From positions 1 to 64,000 of the forward strand of contig NZ_JAUUTZ010000021.1 of NCBI RefSeq assembly GCF_030678915.1: a stretch of DNA of 64,000 nucleotides. Reading direction: 5' to 3'. Below the pieces are notes generated by a model, which was given only the letters and a program-made list of their open reading frames with translations, did not search any database and was not told the DNA's origin. The stretch comes from Paracoccus wurundjeri. GTDB lineage: Bacteria > Pseudomonadota > Alphaproteobacteria > Rhodobacterales > Rhodobacteraceae. Shown in pieces: positions 42,658 through 52,465 of the stretch (the stretch's first letter is position 1; every line of letters begins with the position of its first letter). The translations under genes and the position numbers were made by a program.

Positions 42658-43995
42658 ATGGATTGGCTGAAGGCGACGGCGGTCCAGCAGGGCAGGGCGA
42701 TCATGGCGGGTCTGCTTGACCCGCTGGATCAGGCCGAGGCTTATCTGGCCGCGGCCAAGGCGCATCCCGATGGCTGGCGCATCTATGCGAGACTGACCGA
42801 AGCCCGCGCCCGCTCCGAAGCCATCGCCGCACATGATCGCGCCCGTTCGGAACTTCGGCGAGGCTTGCTTGACGGTGTTTCGATAAGCTGGAAGGACAAT
42901 ATCGACAGCGGCGGAACCGCGACCGAGGCGGGTTCGCGGCTTCTGGAAAGCAGGGTGCCCGCGCATGACGCGACGATCTTGGCGCAGGCGGCGCGCGAAG
43001 GTCTGGTTTGCCTGGGCAAGACGCATATGACGGAACTGGCCTTTTCCGGGCTGGGGCTGAACCCGACGACGGCGACACCGCCCAATGCCGGCGATCCGGC
43101 GCGCGCTCCGGGCGGATCGTCGTCAGGTGCTGCGGTGTCGGTGGCGCTTGGGCTGGCGGCGGCGTCGATCGGCTCGGATACCGGCGGCTCGATCCGCTTG
43201 CCTGCGGCCTGGAACGATATTGTGGGCTTCATGCCGACGCATGGTGCACTTTCCCTGAAAGGGGTGGTGCCGCTGTGTCGTCGGTTCGATGTGGCCGGAC
43301 CGCTGGCCCGCTCGGTCGAGGATTGCGCCGAGATCATGGCGGTCCTGACTGGCAATGCCGTCACCGATCTGAAAGGCGCCAGCGCCAAAGGGCTGCGCCT
43401 GATGGTGCTTGACGGCGCACCGTTCGAGGACGCTGAAGAAGGCGCGGTGGCCGCATTTACCGACGCGGTCGAGCGGCTTGCCCGTGCCGGTGCCCGGATC
43501 ACCCATGCCAGTCTCGATTCCGTTGCGCAGATCCTGAGACTGGCGCGGTTGCTCGTCGCACCCGAGGCCTATGGCATCTGGCGTGCGCAGATCGAGGATG
43601 CGCCGGAACTGATGCATAAGCCGGTTCTCGACCGTTTCCGTGGCGGGGGGCAGATCAGTGCGGCGGATTATATCGCCGCCTGGGAAAAGCTGACCCGGTT
43701 GCGCCGGAAATGGAGCGCGAAAGTCGCCGGCTTTGATGCGATCCTGCTGCCAAGCTGTGCGATCCTGCCACCCGACGCCACTCGGCTGGAGGAGGACGAG
43801 GAATATTTCGTCCGTGCAAATCAGCTGGCCCTGCGAAATACCCGGCTTGGCAATATGCTGGGCCTGCCTGCCGCGTCGCTTCCCACGGGACAGCGTGGCT
43901 GCGGGATCATGGCACTGGGCCATGCGGGGCGCGACCGGCATCTGTTGCGGATTTTGGCGGGGATGGAACATGCATTGGCGGCGCGTCAGGCGTGA
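42658..43995 (+). CDS. Amidase signature family enzyme
   Basis: A 445-residue amidase. The catalytic Ser-cisSer-Lys triad is visible: Lys in GVSISWKDNID (about residue 82), the Gly/Ser loop GGSSSGAAVSVALG, and the nucleophile loop GSDTGGSIRLPA. Such enzymes hydrolyse amides to acid and ammonia; GatA is excluded because no gatB/gatC accompanies it, and the substrate is unknown. The start at 42658 is set by the stop of the DUF1674 gene one base earlier. Confidence 0.88.
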   Translation: MDWLKATAVQQGRAIMAGLLDPLDQAEAYLAAAKAHPDGWRIYARLTEARARSEAIAAHDRARSELRRGLLDGVSISWKDNIDSGGTATEAGSRLLESRVPAHDATILAQAAREGLVCLGKTHMTELAFSGLGLNPTTATPPNAGDPARAPGGSSSGAAVSVALGLAAASIGSDTGGSIRLPAAWNDIVGFMPTHGALSLKGVVPLCRRFDVAGPLARSVEDCAEIMAVLTGNAVTDLKGASAKGLRLMVLDGAPFEDAEEGAVAAFTDAVERLARAGARITHASLDSVAQILRLARLLVAPEAYGIWRAQIEDAPELMHKPVLDRFRGGGQISAADYIAAWEKLTRLRRKWSAKVAGFDAILLPSCAILPPDATRLEEDEEYFVRANQLALRNTRLGNMLGLPAASLPTGQRGCGIMALGHAGRDRHLLRILAGMEHALAARQA

Positions 43996-44216
43996 TCCGT
44001 GATTTCCGGGCGGGCCGCACCGGCATCCGGGGGGCCTGCCTGTGTGATGTCACCTGCCTGATAACGGCACGGCATTCTCCGAATCGGTGTCGCGCGATTG
44101 CATCCATATGAGCCGATAAATTGCCCTGATCTGCCCCCTTCTACTGGACGCAAGCCTGCGATCACGCTAATGTTGCAGGTAATCAAGGGGCGTAAGACCC
44201 CGGAAGCGAGGCAGTT

Positions 44217-45410
44217 ATGGCAATTCCCGAGCGGTTCTCGAACCTGCCGGAATACGCGTTTCCGCGTTTGCGGGCGCTGTTGTCGGATATTCAGCCGGAG
44301 TTGAAATCCGGCGAGGCTCCGGTGGTGATGACCATCGGCGAGCCCCGTCACGCCATGCCCGGTTTCGTGGCGCAGGTTATGGCCGACCATATCGGGGAAT
44401 TCGCGAAATACCCGGTGAACGAGGGAACGCCGGGGCTGCTGGATGCGATCGGGGGCTGGCTGGGCCGCCGCTATGATCTTGATATCGCGCCCGAGCGGAT
44501 CATGGCGCTTAACGGTACGCGTGAAGGTCTGTTCAGTGCGGGCCTGGCATTGTGCCCCGAGCAGAAAAACGGTCAGCGGCCCGCGATACTGATCCCCAAC
44601 CCGTTCTATCAGGTCTATGCCGTCGCGGCGGCAGCGGTGCAGGCCGAGCCGGTCTTTGTCTCTGCAACACCCGCGACGGGAAATCTGCCCGATTATGCCG
44701 GATTGCCGGCGGAATTGCTGGACCGGACCGTGCTTGCCTATCTGTGTTCACCCGCGAATCCGCAGGGCGCGATTGCGGATCGGGATTATCTGGAAACGCT
44801 TATCGGGCTGGCCGAAAAGCATGATTTCCTGATCCTGGCGGATGAATGCTATTCCGAGATTTACCGCGATGCCCCGCCACCCGGCGCATTGGCCGTGGCG
44901 ACGGAACTGGGGCTGGCGGATCGCGTAGTCATGTTCAACTCGCTGTCCAAACGCTCGAACCTGCCGGGGCTGCGTTCCGGCTTCGTAGCGGGTAGTGCTG
45001 CGAATATCGCCCAGTTCCGCAGGCTGCGCAGTTATGCGGGCGCGCCTTTGTCGCTGCCCGCTCAGGCCGTCAGCGAAGCCGCGTGGCGTGATGAGGATCA
45101 TGTCACGGCCAGCCGCGCACTTTATCAGCAGAAATACCAGATTGCCGACCGGGTGTTAGGGAATATTCCCGGTTACCGGCCAGTGGCAGGCGGGTTCTTT
45201 CTTTGGCTGCCAGCCGCGGATGGCGAGGCCGCTGCCCGGAAGCTATGGGCGGATGCGGGGATACAGGTTCTGCCCGGGGCCTATCTTTCGCGTGACGTGA
45301 ACGGCGAAAATCCGGGCCAATCCTTTGTTCGGGTTGCGCTGGTTTTGCCGCCCGAGGAAACCGAGGCCGCACTGATCCGGCTTCGTGATGTTTTGTATGA
45401 CGACGATTGA
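44217..45410 (+). CDS. Class I/II PLP aminotransferase (DapC-like)
   Basis: A 397-residue fold-type I aminotransferase. Motifs include the N-terminal TIGEPRHAMPGFV, CSPANPQGAI with the PLP-contacting Asn, ILADECYSEIY with the Asp that holds the pyridine nitrogen, and the Schiff-base Lys in FNSLSKRSNLPGLRSGF. This pattern resembles N-succinyl-diaminopimelate aminotransferase (DapC), but other amino-acid transaminases share it. It is followed by ftsK after 17 bases, so the two may be cotranscribed. Confidence 0.85.
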   Translation: MAIPERFSNLPEYAFPRLRALLSDIQPELKSGEAPVVMTIGEPRHAMPGFVAQVMADHIGEFAKYPVNEGTPGLLDAIGGWLGRRYDLDIAPERIMALNGTREGLFSAGLALCPEQKNGQRPAILIPNPFYQVYAVAAAAVQAEPVFVSATPATGNLPDYAGLPAELLDRTVLAYLCSPANPQGAIADRDYLETLIGLAEKHDFLILADECYSEIYRDAPPPGALAVATELGLADRVVMFNSLSKRSNLPGLRSGFVAGSAANIAQFRRLRSYAGAPLSLPAQAVSEAAWRDEDHVTASRALYQQKYQIADRVLGNIPGYRPVAGGFFLWLPAADGEAAARKLWADAGIQVLPGAYLSRDVNGENPGQSFVRVALVLPPEETEAALIRLRDVLYDDD

Positions 45411-45427
45411 AAGCGGGGAATAACGGA

Positions 45428-48082
45428 ATGGCAAGCTGGCAGGCGAAACATCGCAATCCGCTGTTCGACCAGAGCACGCAGGCCGCGCTGGAGCGACGCG
45501 GCAAGGAACTGGCCGGGGCCGGGCTGATTGTCGTCGGCGTGCTGATCGCGATGATGCTGGGAAGCTGGACCGCCGAGGATCCCAGCTTCCTTGCCGCGAC
45601 GGATCAGCCCGCGCAGAACATGCTGGGCGGTTTCGGAGCCTATATTTCATCGCCGCTGATGATGATCGCGGGCAAGGGGTCGTGGTTGCTTGTCGTCGGC
45701 GCGTTCGTCTGGGGCTTGCGGCTGATGCTGCACCGGGGCGAAGAGCGGATCATGAGGGCGATCTTTCTGCCGATCGCGGTCGCGGTCGCCTCGGTCTATT
45801 GCAGCTCGCTGGTACCGGACGCGGAATGGCAGCAAAGTTACGGGATGGGCGGTCATTTCGGCGATATGGTGATGGGCGCATTGCTGAATGTGATCCCGGT
45901 CAAGGCGCAGATCGGCATCAAGATCGCCGCTCTGCTGGTGGCCGCCGGAACCGTCATCATTTCCGCATTCGTCCTTGGTTTCGATCTGAAAGAGCTTCGC
46001 GCCTTGTGGCGGCGCTTCCTGATCGGGCTGGTGACGGCCTATGATGCCGCGATGCGCATTGTCGGGCGGGGCGCTTCCGTATCGGCAGGGCTGGCGCAGC
46101 GCGCGCGGGATCGTCGCAGCGGCAGGGCTGCCGTGCCAAAGGCGCAGGCGGCGACCGCACGTGGCGGGTTGTTCCGCCGCCGGAAAGACAGCGGAATGGA
46201 CGCGGATTTCCAGCAATCGGGCGATCTGCCGGAGCCCGAACTGGTCGAGCGTGACGCGGATTATCACGGCGATGCCCCCACGGATGAGGAAGTGCGGGGC
46301 CGCATCTCGGATGCGATCCGCAACCGCACGCTCAAGGACTCGGTGCTGGCTGCGGTGACCTCGCGGCTGGTGCGGGGTGGCGCAGATGACGATACCCGGG
46401 CCGAGCCTCCGCTGACGGCAGAAGATGACGCGGATATGCCGGATGTGGCGGAACCGGTGCCTTTCGGTCAGGACAGAAAGCGTGTTGTGGTACCGCCGGC
46501 ACGCAAGACCTCTGCGTCTCGTCAGGCCCAATCCGAGGCACAGCCGCAATTGCGTTTCGACGAAGCGGACTCGGCTTATGAAAAACCGCCTCTGGCCCTG
46601 CTGACCGCGCCCTCGACGATCGAGCGGTTGCAGCTTTCGGAAGAGGCGATGATGGAAAACGCCCGGATGCTGGAAGCGGTGCTGGATGATTACGGCGTAA
46701 AAGGGCAGGTCACCGAGGTGCGTCCCGGCCCGGTCGTCACGCTTTACGAACTTGAGCCAGCTCCGGGACTCAAGGCCAGCCGGGTGATCGGGCTTGCGGA
46801 CGATATCGCCCGCTCGATGTCTGCCCTGTCGGCCCGCGTCTCGACTGTGCCGGGCCGCAGCGTGATCGGGATCGAACTTCCCAATGCCAAACGTGAGGTT
46901 GTTCTGCTGCGCGAGATCCTGTCGGCGCGGGCCTTCGGTGACGGCAAGCAGCCGCTGCCGCTTGCGCTGGGCAAGGATATCGGGGGCGAGCCGATCATTG
47001 CCAATCTTGCCAAGATGCCGCATTTGCTGATCGCCGGGACGACGGGTTCGGGGAAATCGGTGGCGATCAACACGATGATCCTGTCGCTGCTGTACAAGCT
47101 GACCCCGGATGAGTGCCGGTTGATCATGATCGATCCGAAGATGCTGGAACTGTCGGTCTATGACGACATCCCGCATCTGCTTTCGCCGGTGGTCACGGAT
47201 CCGAAAAAGGCCGTGGTCGCCCTGAAATGGGTCGTCGGCGAGATGGAGGACCGTTATCGCAAGATGTCCAAGATGGGCGTCCGCAATATCGAAGGCTATA
47301 ACGGCCGCGTCCGCGAGGCGCTGTCCAAGGGTGAGATGTTCAAGCGCACCGTCCAGACCGGCTTCGACGAGGATACCGGAGAGCCGATTTTCGAGACCGA
47401 GGAATTCCAGCCCGAGAAGTTCCCCTATATCGTCGTGATCGTCGATGAGATGGCCGATCTGATGATGGTCGCCGGCAAGGAGATCGAGGCTTGCATCCAG
47501 CGTCTGGCGCAGATGGCGCGGGCATCTGGCATCCATCTGATCATGGCCACGCAGCGCCCCTCGGTCGATGTCATCACCGGCACGATCAAGGCGAACTTCC
47601 CGACCCGGATCAGTTTCCAGGTCACTTCGAAAATCGACTCGCGCACCATTCTGGGCGAGCAGGGGGCCGAACAGCTTCTGGGGCAGGGCGACATGCTGTA
47701 TATGGGCAACGGTGCCCGCATCACCCGGATCCACGGCCCCTTCGTCAGCGACGAAGAGGTCGAAGAGGTTGTGACCCATCTGAAAAGCTTCGGGCCGCCC
47801 TCCTACAAATCCGGCGTGATCGAAGGGCCGGATGATGAGAAGGCCGGGGATATCGACGCGGTGCTGGGGCTTGGCAGCGGTGAAAACGGCGACGATCAGC
47901 TTTATGATCAGGCCGTGATGATCGTCGCCCGGGATCGGAAATGCTCGACCTCTTATATCCAGCGCAAGCTGGCGATCGGCTATAACAAGGCCGCTCGTCT
48001 GGTCGAACAGATGGAAGATCAGGGCGTGGTCTCGACCGCCAATCACGTCGGCAAACGCGAAGTGCTGGTGCCCGAGATTTAA
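45428..48082 (+). CDS. ftsK: DNA translocase FtsK
   Basis: An 884-residue division-linked DNA pump. The N-terminal membrane domain has about four transmembrane helices (to residue 190), followed by a charged linker (about 200-400). The motor domain has Walker A LIAGTTGSGKSVAINTM and Walker B VIVDEMADLMM. A C-terminal winged-helix gamma domain (about 815-884; DQAVMIVARDRKCSTSYIQRKLAIGYNKAARLVEQME) reads KOPS sites. It moves the chromosome terminus through the septum. Start 45428 is preferred over a TTG at 45407. Confidence 0.96.
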   Translation: MASWQAKHRNPLFDQSTQAALERRGKELAGAGLIVVGVLIAMMLGSWTAEDPSFLAATDQPAQNMLGGFGAYISSPLMMIAGKGSWLLVVGAFVWGLRLMLHRGEERIMRAIFLPIAVAVASVYCSSLVPDAEWQQSYGMGGHFGDMVMGALLNVIPVKAQIGIKIAALLVAAGTVIISAFVLGFDLKELRALWRRFLIGLVTAYDAAMRIVGRGASVSAGLAQRARDRRSGRAAVPKAQAATARGGLFRRRKDSGMDADFQQSGDLPEPELVERDADYHGDAPTDEEVRGRISDAIRNRTLKDSVLAAVTSRLVRGGADDDTRAEPPLTAEDDADMPDVAEPVPFGQDRKRVVVPPARKTSASRQAQSEAQPQLRFDEADSAYEKPPLALLTAPSTIERLQLSEEAMMENARMLEAVLDDYGVKGQVTEVRPGPVVTLYELEPAPGLKASRVIGLADDIARSMSALSARVSTVPGRSVIGIELPNAKREVVLLREILSARAFGDGKQPLPLALGKDIGGEPIIANLAKMPHLLIAGTTGSGKSVAINTMILSLLYKLTPDECRLIMIDPKMLELSVYDDIPHLLSPVVTDPKKAVVALKWVVGEMEDRYRKMSKMGVRNIEGYNGRVREALSKGEMFKRTVQTGFDEDTGEPIFETEEFQPEKFPYIVVIVDEMADLMMVAGKEIEACIQRLAQMARASGIHLIMATQRPSVDVITGTIKANFPTRISFQVTSKIDSRTILGEQGAEQLLGQGDMLYMGNGARITRIHGPFVSDEEVEEVVTHLKSFGPPSYKSGVIEGPDDEKAGDIDAVLGLGSGENGDDQLYDQAVMIVARDRKCSTSYIQRKLAIGYNKAARLVEQMEDQGVVSTANHVGKREVLVPEI

Positions 48083-48141
48083 GGGGCCGCATCATGGCTG
48101 CCGGTGGTATTCCTCACCGATGCCGTGCGGCGAGATCGGGA

Positions 48142-48170
48142 AGGGGCGGCGAATACTTGCCGCCCCTGTC
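48142..48170 (+). terminator. Hairpin after ftsK
   Basis: A perfect 9-bp stem, AGGGGCGGC (48142-48150) with GCCGCCCCT (48159-48167), and an 8-base loop are followed by GTCTTGTCC. It lies 60 bases past the ftsK stop, so the DUF2268 gene probably has separate expression. Confidence 0.6.
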
Positions 48171-48245
48171 TTGTCCCGGCAGTTGAAACCGGCGGGAAAA
48201 CCGTGTTTCAACGGCGGAAGGATTTGCAGCGAGGCAAGGTTTCTG

Positions 48246-49076
48246 GTGACCATCTGGCATATTCACATGCTGAATGCGCGTCATGGTTTGACGCACGTAC
48301 TTCCCGACATCCGGCTGGCGGCGCGCGAGGCCGTCGCGGCGGCATCGGCCCATGCCGAACTGCCGGATTTCGATCTTGTCATCAAGGCCCAGCCCGGAGG
48401 CGGCATACCGGCATGGGGTGTCGGCGGCCGCGCTCCGTCCCCCGGCCTGATCGAGATCACGGTCGACCCCGCGCGTTTCGCGGCCCCTCTGCTGATCCGC
48501 ACGCTGGTGCATGAATTTCATCATCTGCTACGCTGGGACGGCCCGGGTTACGGGAATTCGCTTGGCGAAGCCTTGGTCAGTGAAGGGCTGGCGGGCCATT
48601 TCACCCTTCAGGTATTGGGGGGCAAGCCCGATCCCTGGGATGCTGTCAAACCCGCCGCGCGGGTGGCGCGTGCCGCGATGAACAAATGGGCGCGGCTGGA
48701 TTATAACCATGCGCATTGGTTCTTTGGCAGCGGCGATCTGCGGCGATGGACGGGTTACGGACTGGGGCATATGCTGATCACGGAGCATCTCTCGCGCTTT
48801 CCGGATATGGATGCGGTGAAGCTCGCCTATGTGAAAGCCGAAGAATTCCGTCCTGCGATGCGCCGCCTGGCCGGTGCAGAGGCTGCGGCAGGCGATGATC
48901 CTGCCGAGGAGGATGGCGCCCCCGATCCTGAGTCCGATCCCGCACCCGATGCCGCGGACGAAGACAGCGCAGCCCCGGAACAACAGCATGCGGGGGGCGA
49001 GGCCACGGCGAAGGGAACCGGGGCCGAGGCTGCCGGCACAGGCGAAAGCGGTCCGGCTGAGGACAAGGAGGGCTGA
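48246..49076 (+). CDS. DUF2268 putative zinc-dependent protease
   Basis: A 276-residue protein. The predicted metalloprotease core (about 1-200) has the zinc motif H89-E90-F-H-H93 within LIRTLVHEFHHLLRW and a downstream EGLAGHFTLQ that probably supplies a third ligand. The tail (about 205-276) is low-complexity and acidic, rich in Ala, Glu, Asp and Pro. Start choice is GTG 48246, with ATG 48267 as an alternative. No signal peptide is seen. Its substrate is unknown. Confidence 0.75.
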   Translation: MTIWHIHMLNARHGLTHVLPDIRLAAREAVAAASAHAELPDFDLVIKAQPGGGIPAWGVGGRAPSPGLIEITVDPARFAAPLLIRTLVHEFHHLLRWDGPGYGNSLGEALVSEGLAGHFTLQVLGGKPDPWDAVKPAARVARAAMNKWARLDYNHAHWFFGSGDLRRWTGYGLGHMLITEHLSRFPDMDAVKLAYVKAEEFRPAMRRLAGAEAAAGDDPAEEDGAPDPESDPAPDAADEDSAAPEQQHAGGEATAKGTGAEAAGTGESGPAEDKEG

Positions 49077-49083
49077 CCGGCCT

Positions 49084-49842
49084 TTAAAGTCCGGTGGCGG
49101 CCAGCACCTGCGGCATCACGTGCGAAAGACGCTTTGCCCATTCGGTTTGACCGGCTTCGGTCTCGATCAGGTCGTTCCGGATCTCGATCAGCATGTTCGG
49201 GCGGCCATGCGCCAGCGCGTGGCGGGCAATCGAATCGCCTTCCAGATGGCCGGTATAAGGCTGGTTCTCTCCGGTTATCCATCCTTCGTCCCGGCAGGCC
49301 TGAACCATTGCCGGGCCAAGCCGTGCGTCGTCATGAGAATAGAGGATGCCGACCTGCCACGGGCGTGGCGGACGGCCGCGCAATTGCGGCGTGAAGCTGT
49401 GGATGGCGCAGATGCAGCGGTCCGGGTGCCGCCCTGCCAGATGTTCAAGCATATTGTGATAGGGGCGGTGCAGCCGGTCCAGGCGGCGCTCGCGCTCGGC
49501 CCGGTCGGCATGTTTGTTGGCGGGGATCACTGTGCCGTCATAAAGCCGCATGAGCAGGGTCGGGTCATCCTCGCCGCGATTCGGGTCGATCACGAGACGC
49601 GAGAAATCCGAGAAGATCGCGGGCGCGTCCAGCAATGCCGCCAGTCTGTCGGCCAGCCCCGCCGCGCCGATATCGAAGGCGATATGCCGGGCCATGTCGC
49701 TGGGTGCGATACCCAGATCTCCGCCGTTTAACCATTCGGGAACCCGATTCGTAGCATGATCACAGGTGATCAGCCAGCGCGAGGGTCTGTCTTCGCCGGT
49801 TATCCGATAGGCTTGTTCTGTCATGGTCATGTTACTGTTCAT
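49084..49842 (-). CDS. N-formylglutamate amidohydrolase family protein
   Basis: A 252-residue FGase family enzyme. Recognisable segments are WLITCDHATNRVP near the N-terminus, FDIGAAGLA, SRLVIDPNRGEDDP and CAIHSFTPQLRG. Family members hydrolyse N-formylglutamate in histidine degradation, but many, such as this one without hut genes nearby, have unproved substrates. It is divergent from pyk. The first ATG (49842) lacks a clear ribosome-binding site, and later ATGs at 49830 and 49824 are possible. Confidence 0.85.
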   Translation of the reverse strand: MNSNMTMTEQAYRITGEDRPSRWLITCDHATNRVPEWLNGGDLGIAPSDMARHIAFDIGAAGLADRLAALLDAPAIFSDFSRLVIDPNRGEDDPTLLMRLYDGTVIPANKHADRAERERRLDRLHRPYHNMLEHLAGRHPDRCICAIHSFTPQLRGRPPRPWQVGILYSHDDARLGPAMVQACRDEGWITGENQPYTGHLEGDSIARHALAHGRPNMLIEIRNDLIETEAGQTEWAKRLSHVMPQVLAATGL

Positions 49843-49937
49843 GCGGAACGCTGTTTAGGACAATCGATGGATGGACACCAGTTGCCGCGGGGCAGTATTT
49901 ACGGCATAGATAGCGCTAAACCTGCAAGGAATTCGGT

Positions 49938-51383
49938 ATGAGACGACATCGCAACGTGAAAATCGTGGCCACGCTTGGCCCAGCCTCCAGCAGCAAGGAG
50001 ATGATCCGGGCGCTGTTCGACGCCGGTGCGGATGTGTTTCGTCTGAACATGAGCCATGGCAGCCATGACGATCACCGCGCCCGCCACGCCACGATTCGCG
50101 AGATCGAGGCGGAAACCGGACGTCCGATTGCGATCCTTGCCGATCTTCAGGGGCCGAAACTGCGCGTCGGGCCGTTTGCCGATGGCGGGCACGAGTTGAA
50201 AGCGGACGACAGGTTCCGCTTTGACCTTGATGCCACTCTGGGCGATTCGGGGCGCGTCCAATTGCCGCATCCCGAGATTTTTGCTGCGCTCGAACCGGGC
50301 GCGCAACTTCTGGTCAATGATGGCAAGGTTGCTTTGCGGGTCGATAGTTGCGGCAAGGATTTCGCGGAATGCACCGTTACGGCGGGCGGTGTGATCTCGG
50401 ATCGCAAAGGGGTGAACGTGCCGGATGTGGTGCTGCCGCTGGCCGCGCTGTCGGACAAGGATCGCGAGGATCTCGAATTCGCCTGCGAGCTGGGCGTGGA
50501 CTGGCTTGCCCTGTCCTTCGTGCAACGCGCCGCCGATGTCGAAGAGGCCAAGGCGTTGGTGAAAGGCCGCGCCGCCGTGATGACCAAGGTCGAGAAACCC
50601 GCCGCAGTGACCGCGTTCGAGGAAATCCTCAAGGCGTCTGACGGGATCATGGTTGCGCGCGGCGATCTGGGGGTGGAATTGCCGGTGCATTCGGTCCCTC
50701 CGATCCAGAAACGGCTTGTGCGCCGCTGTCGCGCAGCCGCCAAGCCGGTGATCGTTGCCACGCAGATGCTGGAATCCATGATCGAAAGCCCGCTTCCGAC
50801 GCGGGCCGAAGTCAGCGATGTCGCCAATGCCATCTATGAGGGCGCGGATGCCGTGATGCTGTCGGCGGAAAGCGCGGCGGGCGATTATCCGGTCGAGGCG
50901 GTGACGACGATGGACAGTGTTGCCCGCTCGGTCGAGGCGGATCCGAACTACCGCCATATCATCGAGGCGTCGCGCCATGCGAAACTTCATTCGGTGGCCG
51001 ACGCCATCGTGACTGCCGCCCGCGAAGTCGCGGAGACGACCGAGGTTGCCGCGATCTGCGCCTTCAGCCAGTCGGGCACCACTGTCAATCTGGTCGCGCG
51101 TGAACGGCCCCGCGTGCCGATCGTGGCGCTTTCCCCGATCGAAAGCGTCGTGCGCAGGATGTGCCTGACATGGGGAACGCATTGCATCATCACACCGACG
51201 CTGCATCGCTTCAAGGATGCCGTCGTCAATGGCACCCGCGCCGCGCGCGACCACGGCTTCGCGGATGAGACGCGGCAGGTGGTGATTCTGGCGGGCGTGC
51301 CCTTCAACGTTGCCGGTTCGACCAATATCCTGCGTATCGCGCCTTGCGACGAACGGTTGATTTTCGCCTCGGATCCGGAATAA
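49938..51383 (+). CDS. pyk: Pyruvate kinase
   Basis: A 481-residue glycolytic enzyme converting phosphoenolpyruvate and ADP to pyruvate and ATP. Motifs are KIVATLGPASS and FRLNMSHGSHDDH at the N-terminus, DLQGPKLRVG, the catalytic Lys in VMTKVEKPAAV, and the metal-binding GIMVARGDLGVE. A C-terminal domain of about 120 residues holds the allosteric region. AAGGA stands seven bases before ATG 49938. Length is typical. Confidence 0.96.
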   Translation: MRRHRNVKIVATLGPASSSKEMIRALFDAGADVFRLNMSHGSHDDHRARHATIREIEAETGRPIAILADLQGPKLRVGPFADGGHELKADDRFRFDLDATLGDSGRVQLPHPEIFAALEPGAQLLVNDGKVALRVDSCGKDFAECTVTAGGVISDRKGVNVPDVVLPLAALSDKDREDLEFACELGVDWLALSFVQRAADVEEAKALVKGRAAVMTKVEKPAAVTAFEEILKASDGIMVARGDLGVELPVHSVPPIQKRLVRRCRAAAKPVIVATQMLESMIESPLPTRAEVSDVANAIYEGADAVMLSAESAAGDYPVEAVTTMDSVARSVEADPNYRHIIEASRHAKLHSVADAIVTAAREVAETTEVAAICAFSQSGTTVNLVARERPRVPIVALSPIESVVRRMCLTWGTHCIITPTLHRFKDAVVNGTRAARDHGFADETRQVVILAGVPFNVAGSTNILRIAPCDERLIFASDPE

Positions 51384-51416
51384 GGCTGCGGACAGCGAAG
51401 AATTGCGGGGGTACCC

Positions 51417-51722
51417 ATGTCGAACTGGCCTGATCTGCTGCTGCTTGGTGGCGTGGCGCTGTGCGTGATCTCGGTTATCGCCGCGGTCATCCAGCTCTTG
51501 CAGACCCAACCACCGCGCGGAGCGGCGATCACCCTTGTCATAGGGATCGTGCTGCTGTTCGCCGGCGCTTATTACAGCCCCGAACCGTTCAAGCCGCAAA
51601 GCATCCTTTCCGCATGGCAACGGGTCAGCGGGGGTGATGGGGCGGCCGGCACCGACACCGCTCCGGCGGAAGGGACCGGCACAGAAGAGGCGGAAGACGG
51701 GGCAGAGGCGCCCGCGAACTGA
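51417..51722 (+). CDS. Small two-helix membrane protein
   Basis: A 101-residue protein with two transmembrane helices (about 5-28 and 35-53) and an acidic Ala/Glu/Gly-rich tail. It follows pyk by 33 bases and may be cotranscribed. I do not recognise a functional family. Confidence 0.65.
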   Translation: MSNWPDLLLLGGVALCVISVIAAVIQLLQTQPPRGAAITLVIGIVLLFAGAYYSPEPFKPQSILSAWQRVSGGDGAAGTDTAPAEGTGTEEAEDGAEAPAN

Positions 51723-51724
51723 AA

Positions 51725-51756
51725 AGCCCCGCAAACTGAAAGGCCCTGTCGGGGCT
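51725..51756 (+). terminator. Hairpin upstream of rpmI
   Basis: A 7-bp stem, AGCCCCG (51725-51731) with CGGGGCT (51750-51756), is followed by CTTG. It starts 2 bases past the small membrane protein's stop and lies 105 bases before rpmI, so it may end the pyk transcript or act in the L35/L20 leader. The U tract is weak. Confidence 0.5.
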
Positions 51757-51861
51757 CTTGCCAAACCGACACATGAGGCTTATACGACGCGCTTCAACCG
51801 CGCGGCCGGCCCGAATGGCATTGCCGAGTCGCGCGCTCACTCTGAACTCAAGGAGACGAAA

Positions 51862-52062
51862 ATGCCGAAGATGAAAACGAAAGCTTCCGCCAAGAAGCGG
51901 TTCTCGATGACAGCCTCGGGCAAGGTGAAATCCGCCCAGGCCGGCAAGCGTCACGGGATGATCAAGCGCACGACGAAATTCATTCGCGATGCGCGCGGCA
52001 CCACGGTCCTGTCGGACGCGGATGCCAAGATCGTCAAGAAATACATGCCCTACGCACGCTGA
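51862..52062 (+). CDS. rpmI: 50S ribosomal protein L35
   Basis: A 66-residue basic ribosomal protein with the standard L35 sequence MPKMKTKASAKKRF and KRTTKFIRDARGTTVL. AAGGAG lies eight bases before the ATG. It binds 23S rRNA in the large subunit. It is followed by rplT after 17 bases; infC is not upstream, as in many Rhodobacteraceae. Confidence 0.97.
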   Translation: MPKMKTKASAKKRFSMTASGKVKSAQAGKRHGMIKRTTKFIRDARGTTVLSDADAKIVKKYMPYAR

Positions 52063-52079
52063 TCGAAGGAACCTGAAAA

Positions 52080-52439
52080 ATGGCACGAGTTAAATCCGGC
52101 AAAGTGACCCACGCCCGCCACAAACGCGTTCTGGACAAGGCCAAGGGTTATTACGGCGCCCGTTCGCGCAATTTCCGCACCGCCACGCAGGCTGTGGACA
52201 AGGCGAACCAATACGCCACCCGCGACCGCAAGAACCGCAAGCGGAATTTCCGCGCCCTGTGGATTCAGCGGATCAACGCCGCTGTGCGTCTGGTGGACGC
52301 CGATCTGAGCTATTCGCGCTTCATCAACCTGCTGTCGAAAGCGGGGATCGAGGTTGACCGCAAGGTTCTGGCCGATCTGGCCGTGAACGAGCCCGAAGCT
52401 TTCGGCGCAATCGTCGAAAAGGCAAAAGCCGCGGCCTGA
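52080..52439 (+). CDS. rplT: 50S ribosomal protein L20
   Basis: A 119-residue ribosomal protein with the typical MARVKSGKVTHARHKRVL start and the long basic helix region AKGYYGARSRNFRTATQAV. It is essential for early assembly of the 50S subunit and is often an autoregulator of its own operon. A strong terminator follows at 52466. pheS, which commonly follows rplT in related genomes, is not found next to it here. Confidence 0.97.
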   Translation: MARVKSGKVTHARHKRVLDKAKGYYGARSRNFRTATQAVDKANQYATRDRKNRKRNFRALWIQRINAAVRLVDADLSYSRFINLLSKAGIEVDRKVLADLAVNEPEAFGAIVEKAKAAA

Positions 52440-52465
52440 TCCTGCCACGATGCGAATTGAAATGG

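Noticed and set aside
45647..48046. 799-codon minus-strand open frame opposite ftsK
   Set aside because: FtsK is certain on the plus strand. The antisense protein is His/Arg/Asp-rich with no domain and no ribosome-binding site.
49899..51764. 621-codon minus-strand open frame opposite pyk
   Set aside because: Shadow of pyruvate kinase, and it also runs across the neighbouring small membrane-protein gene.
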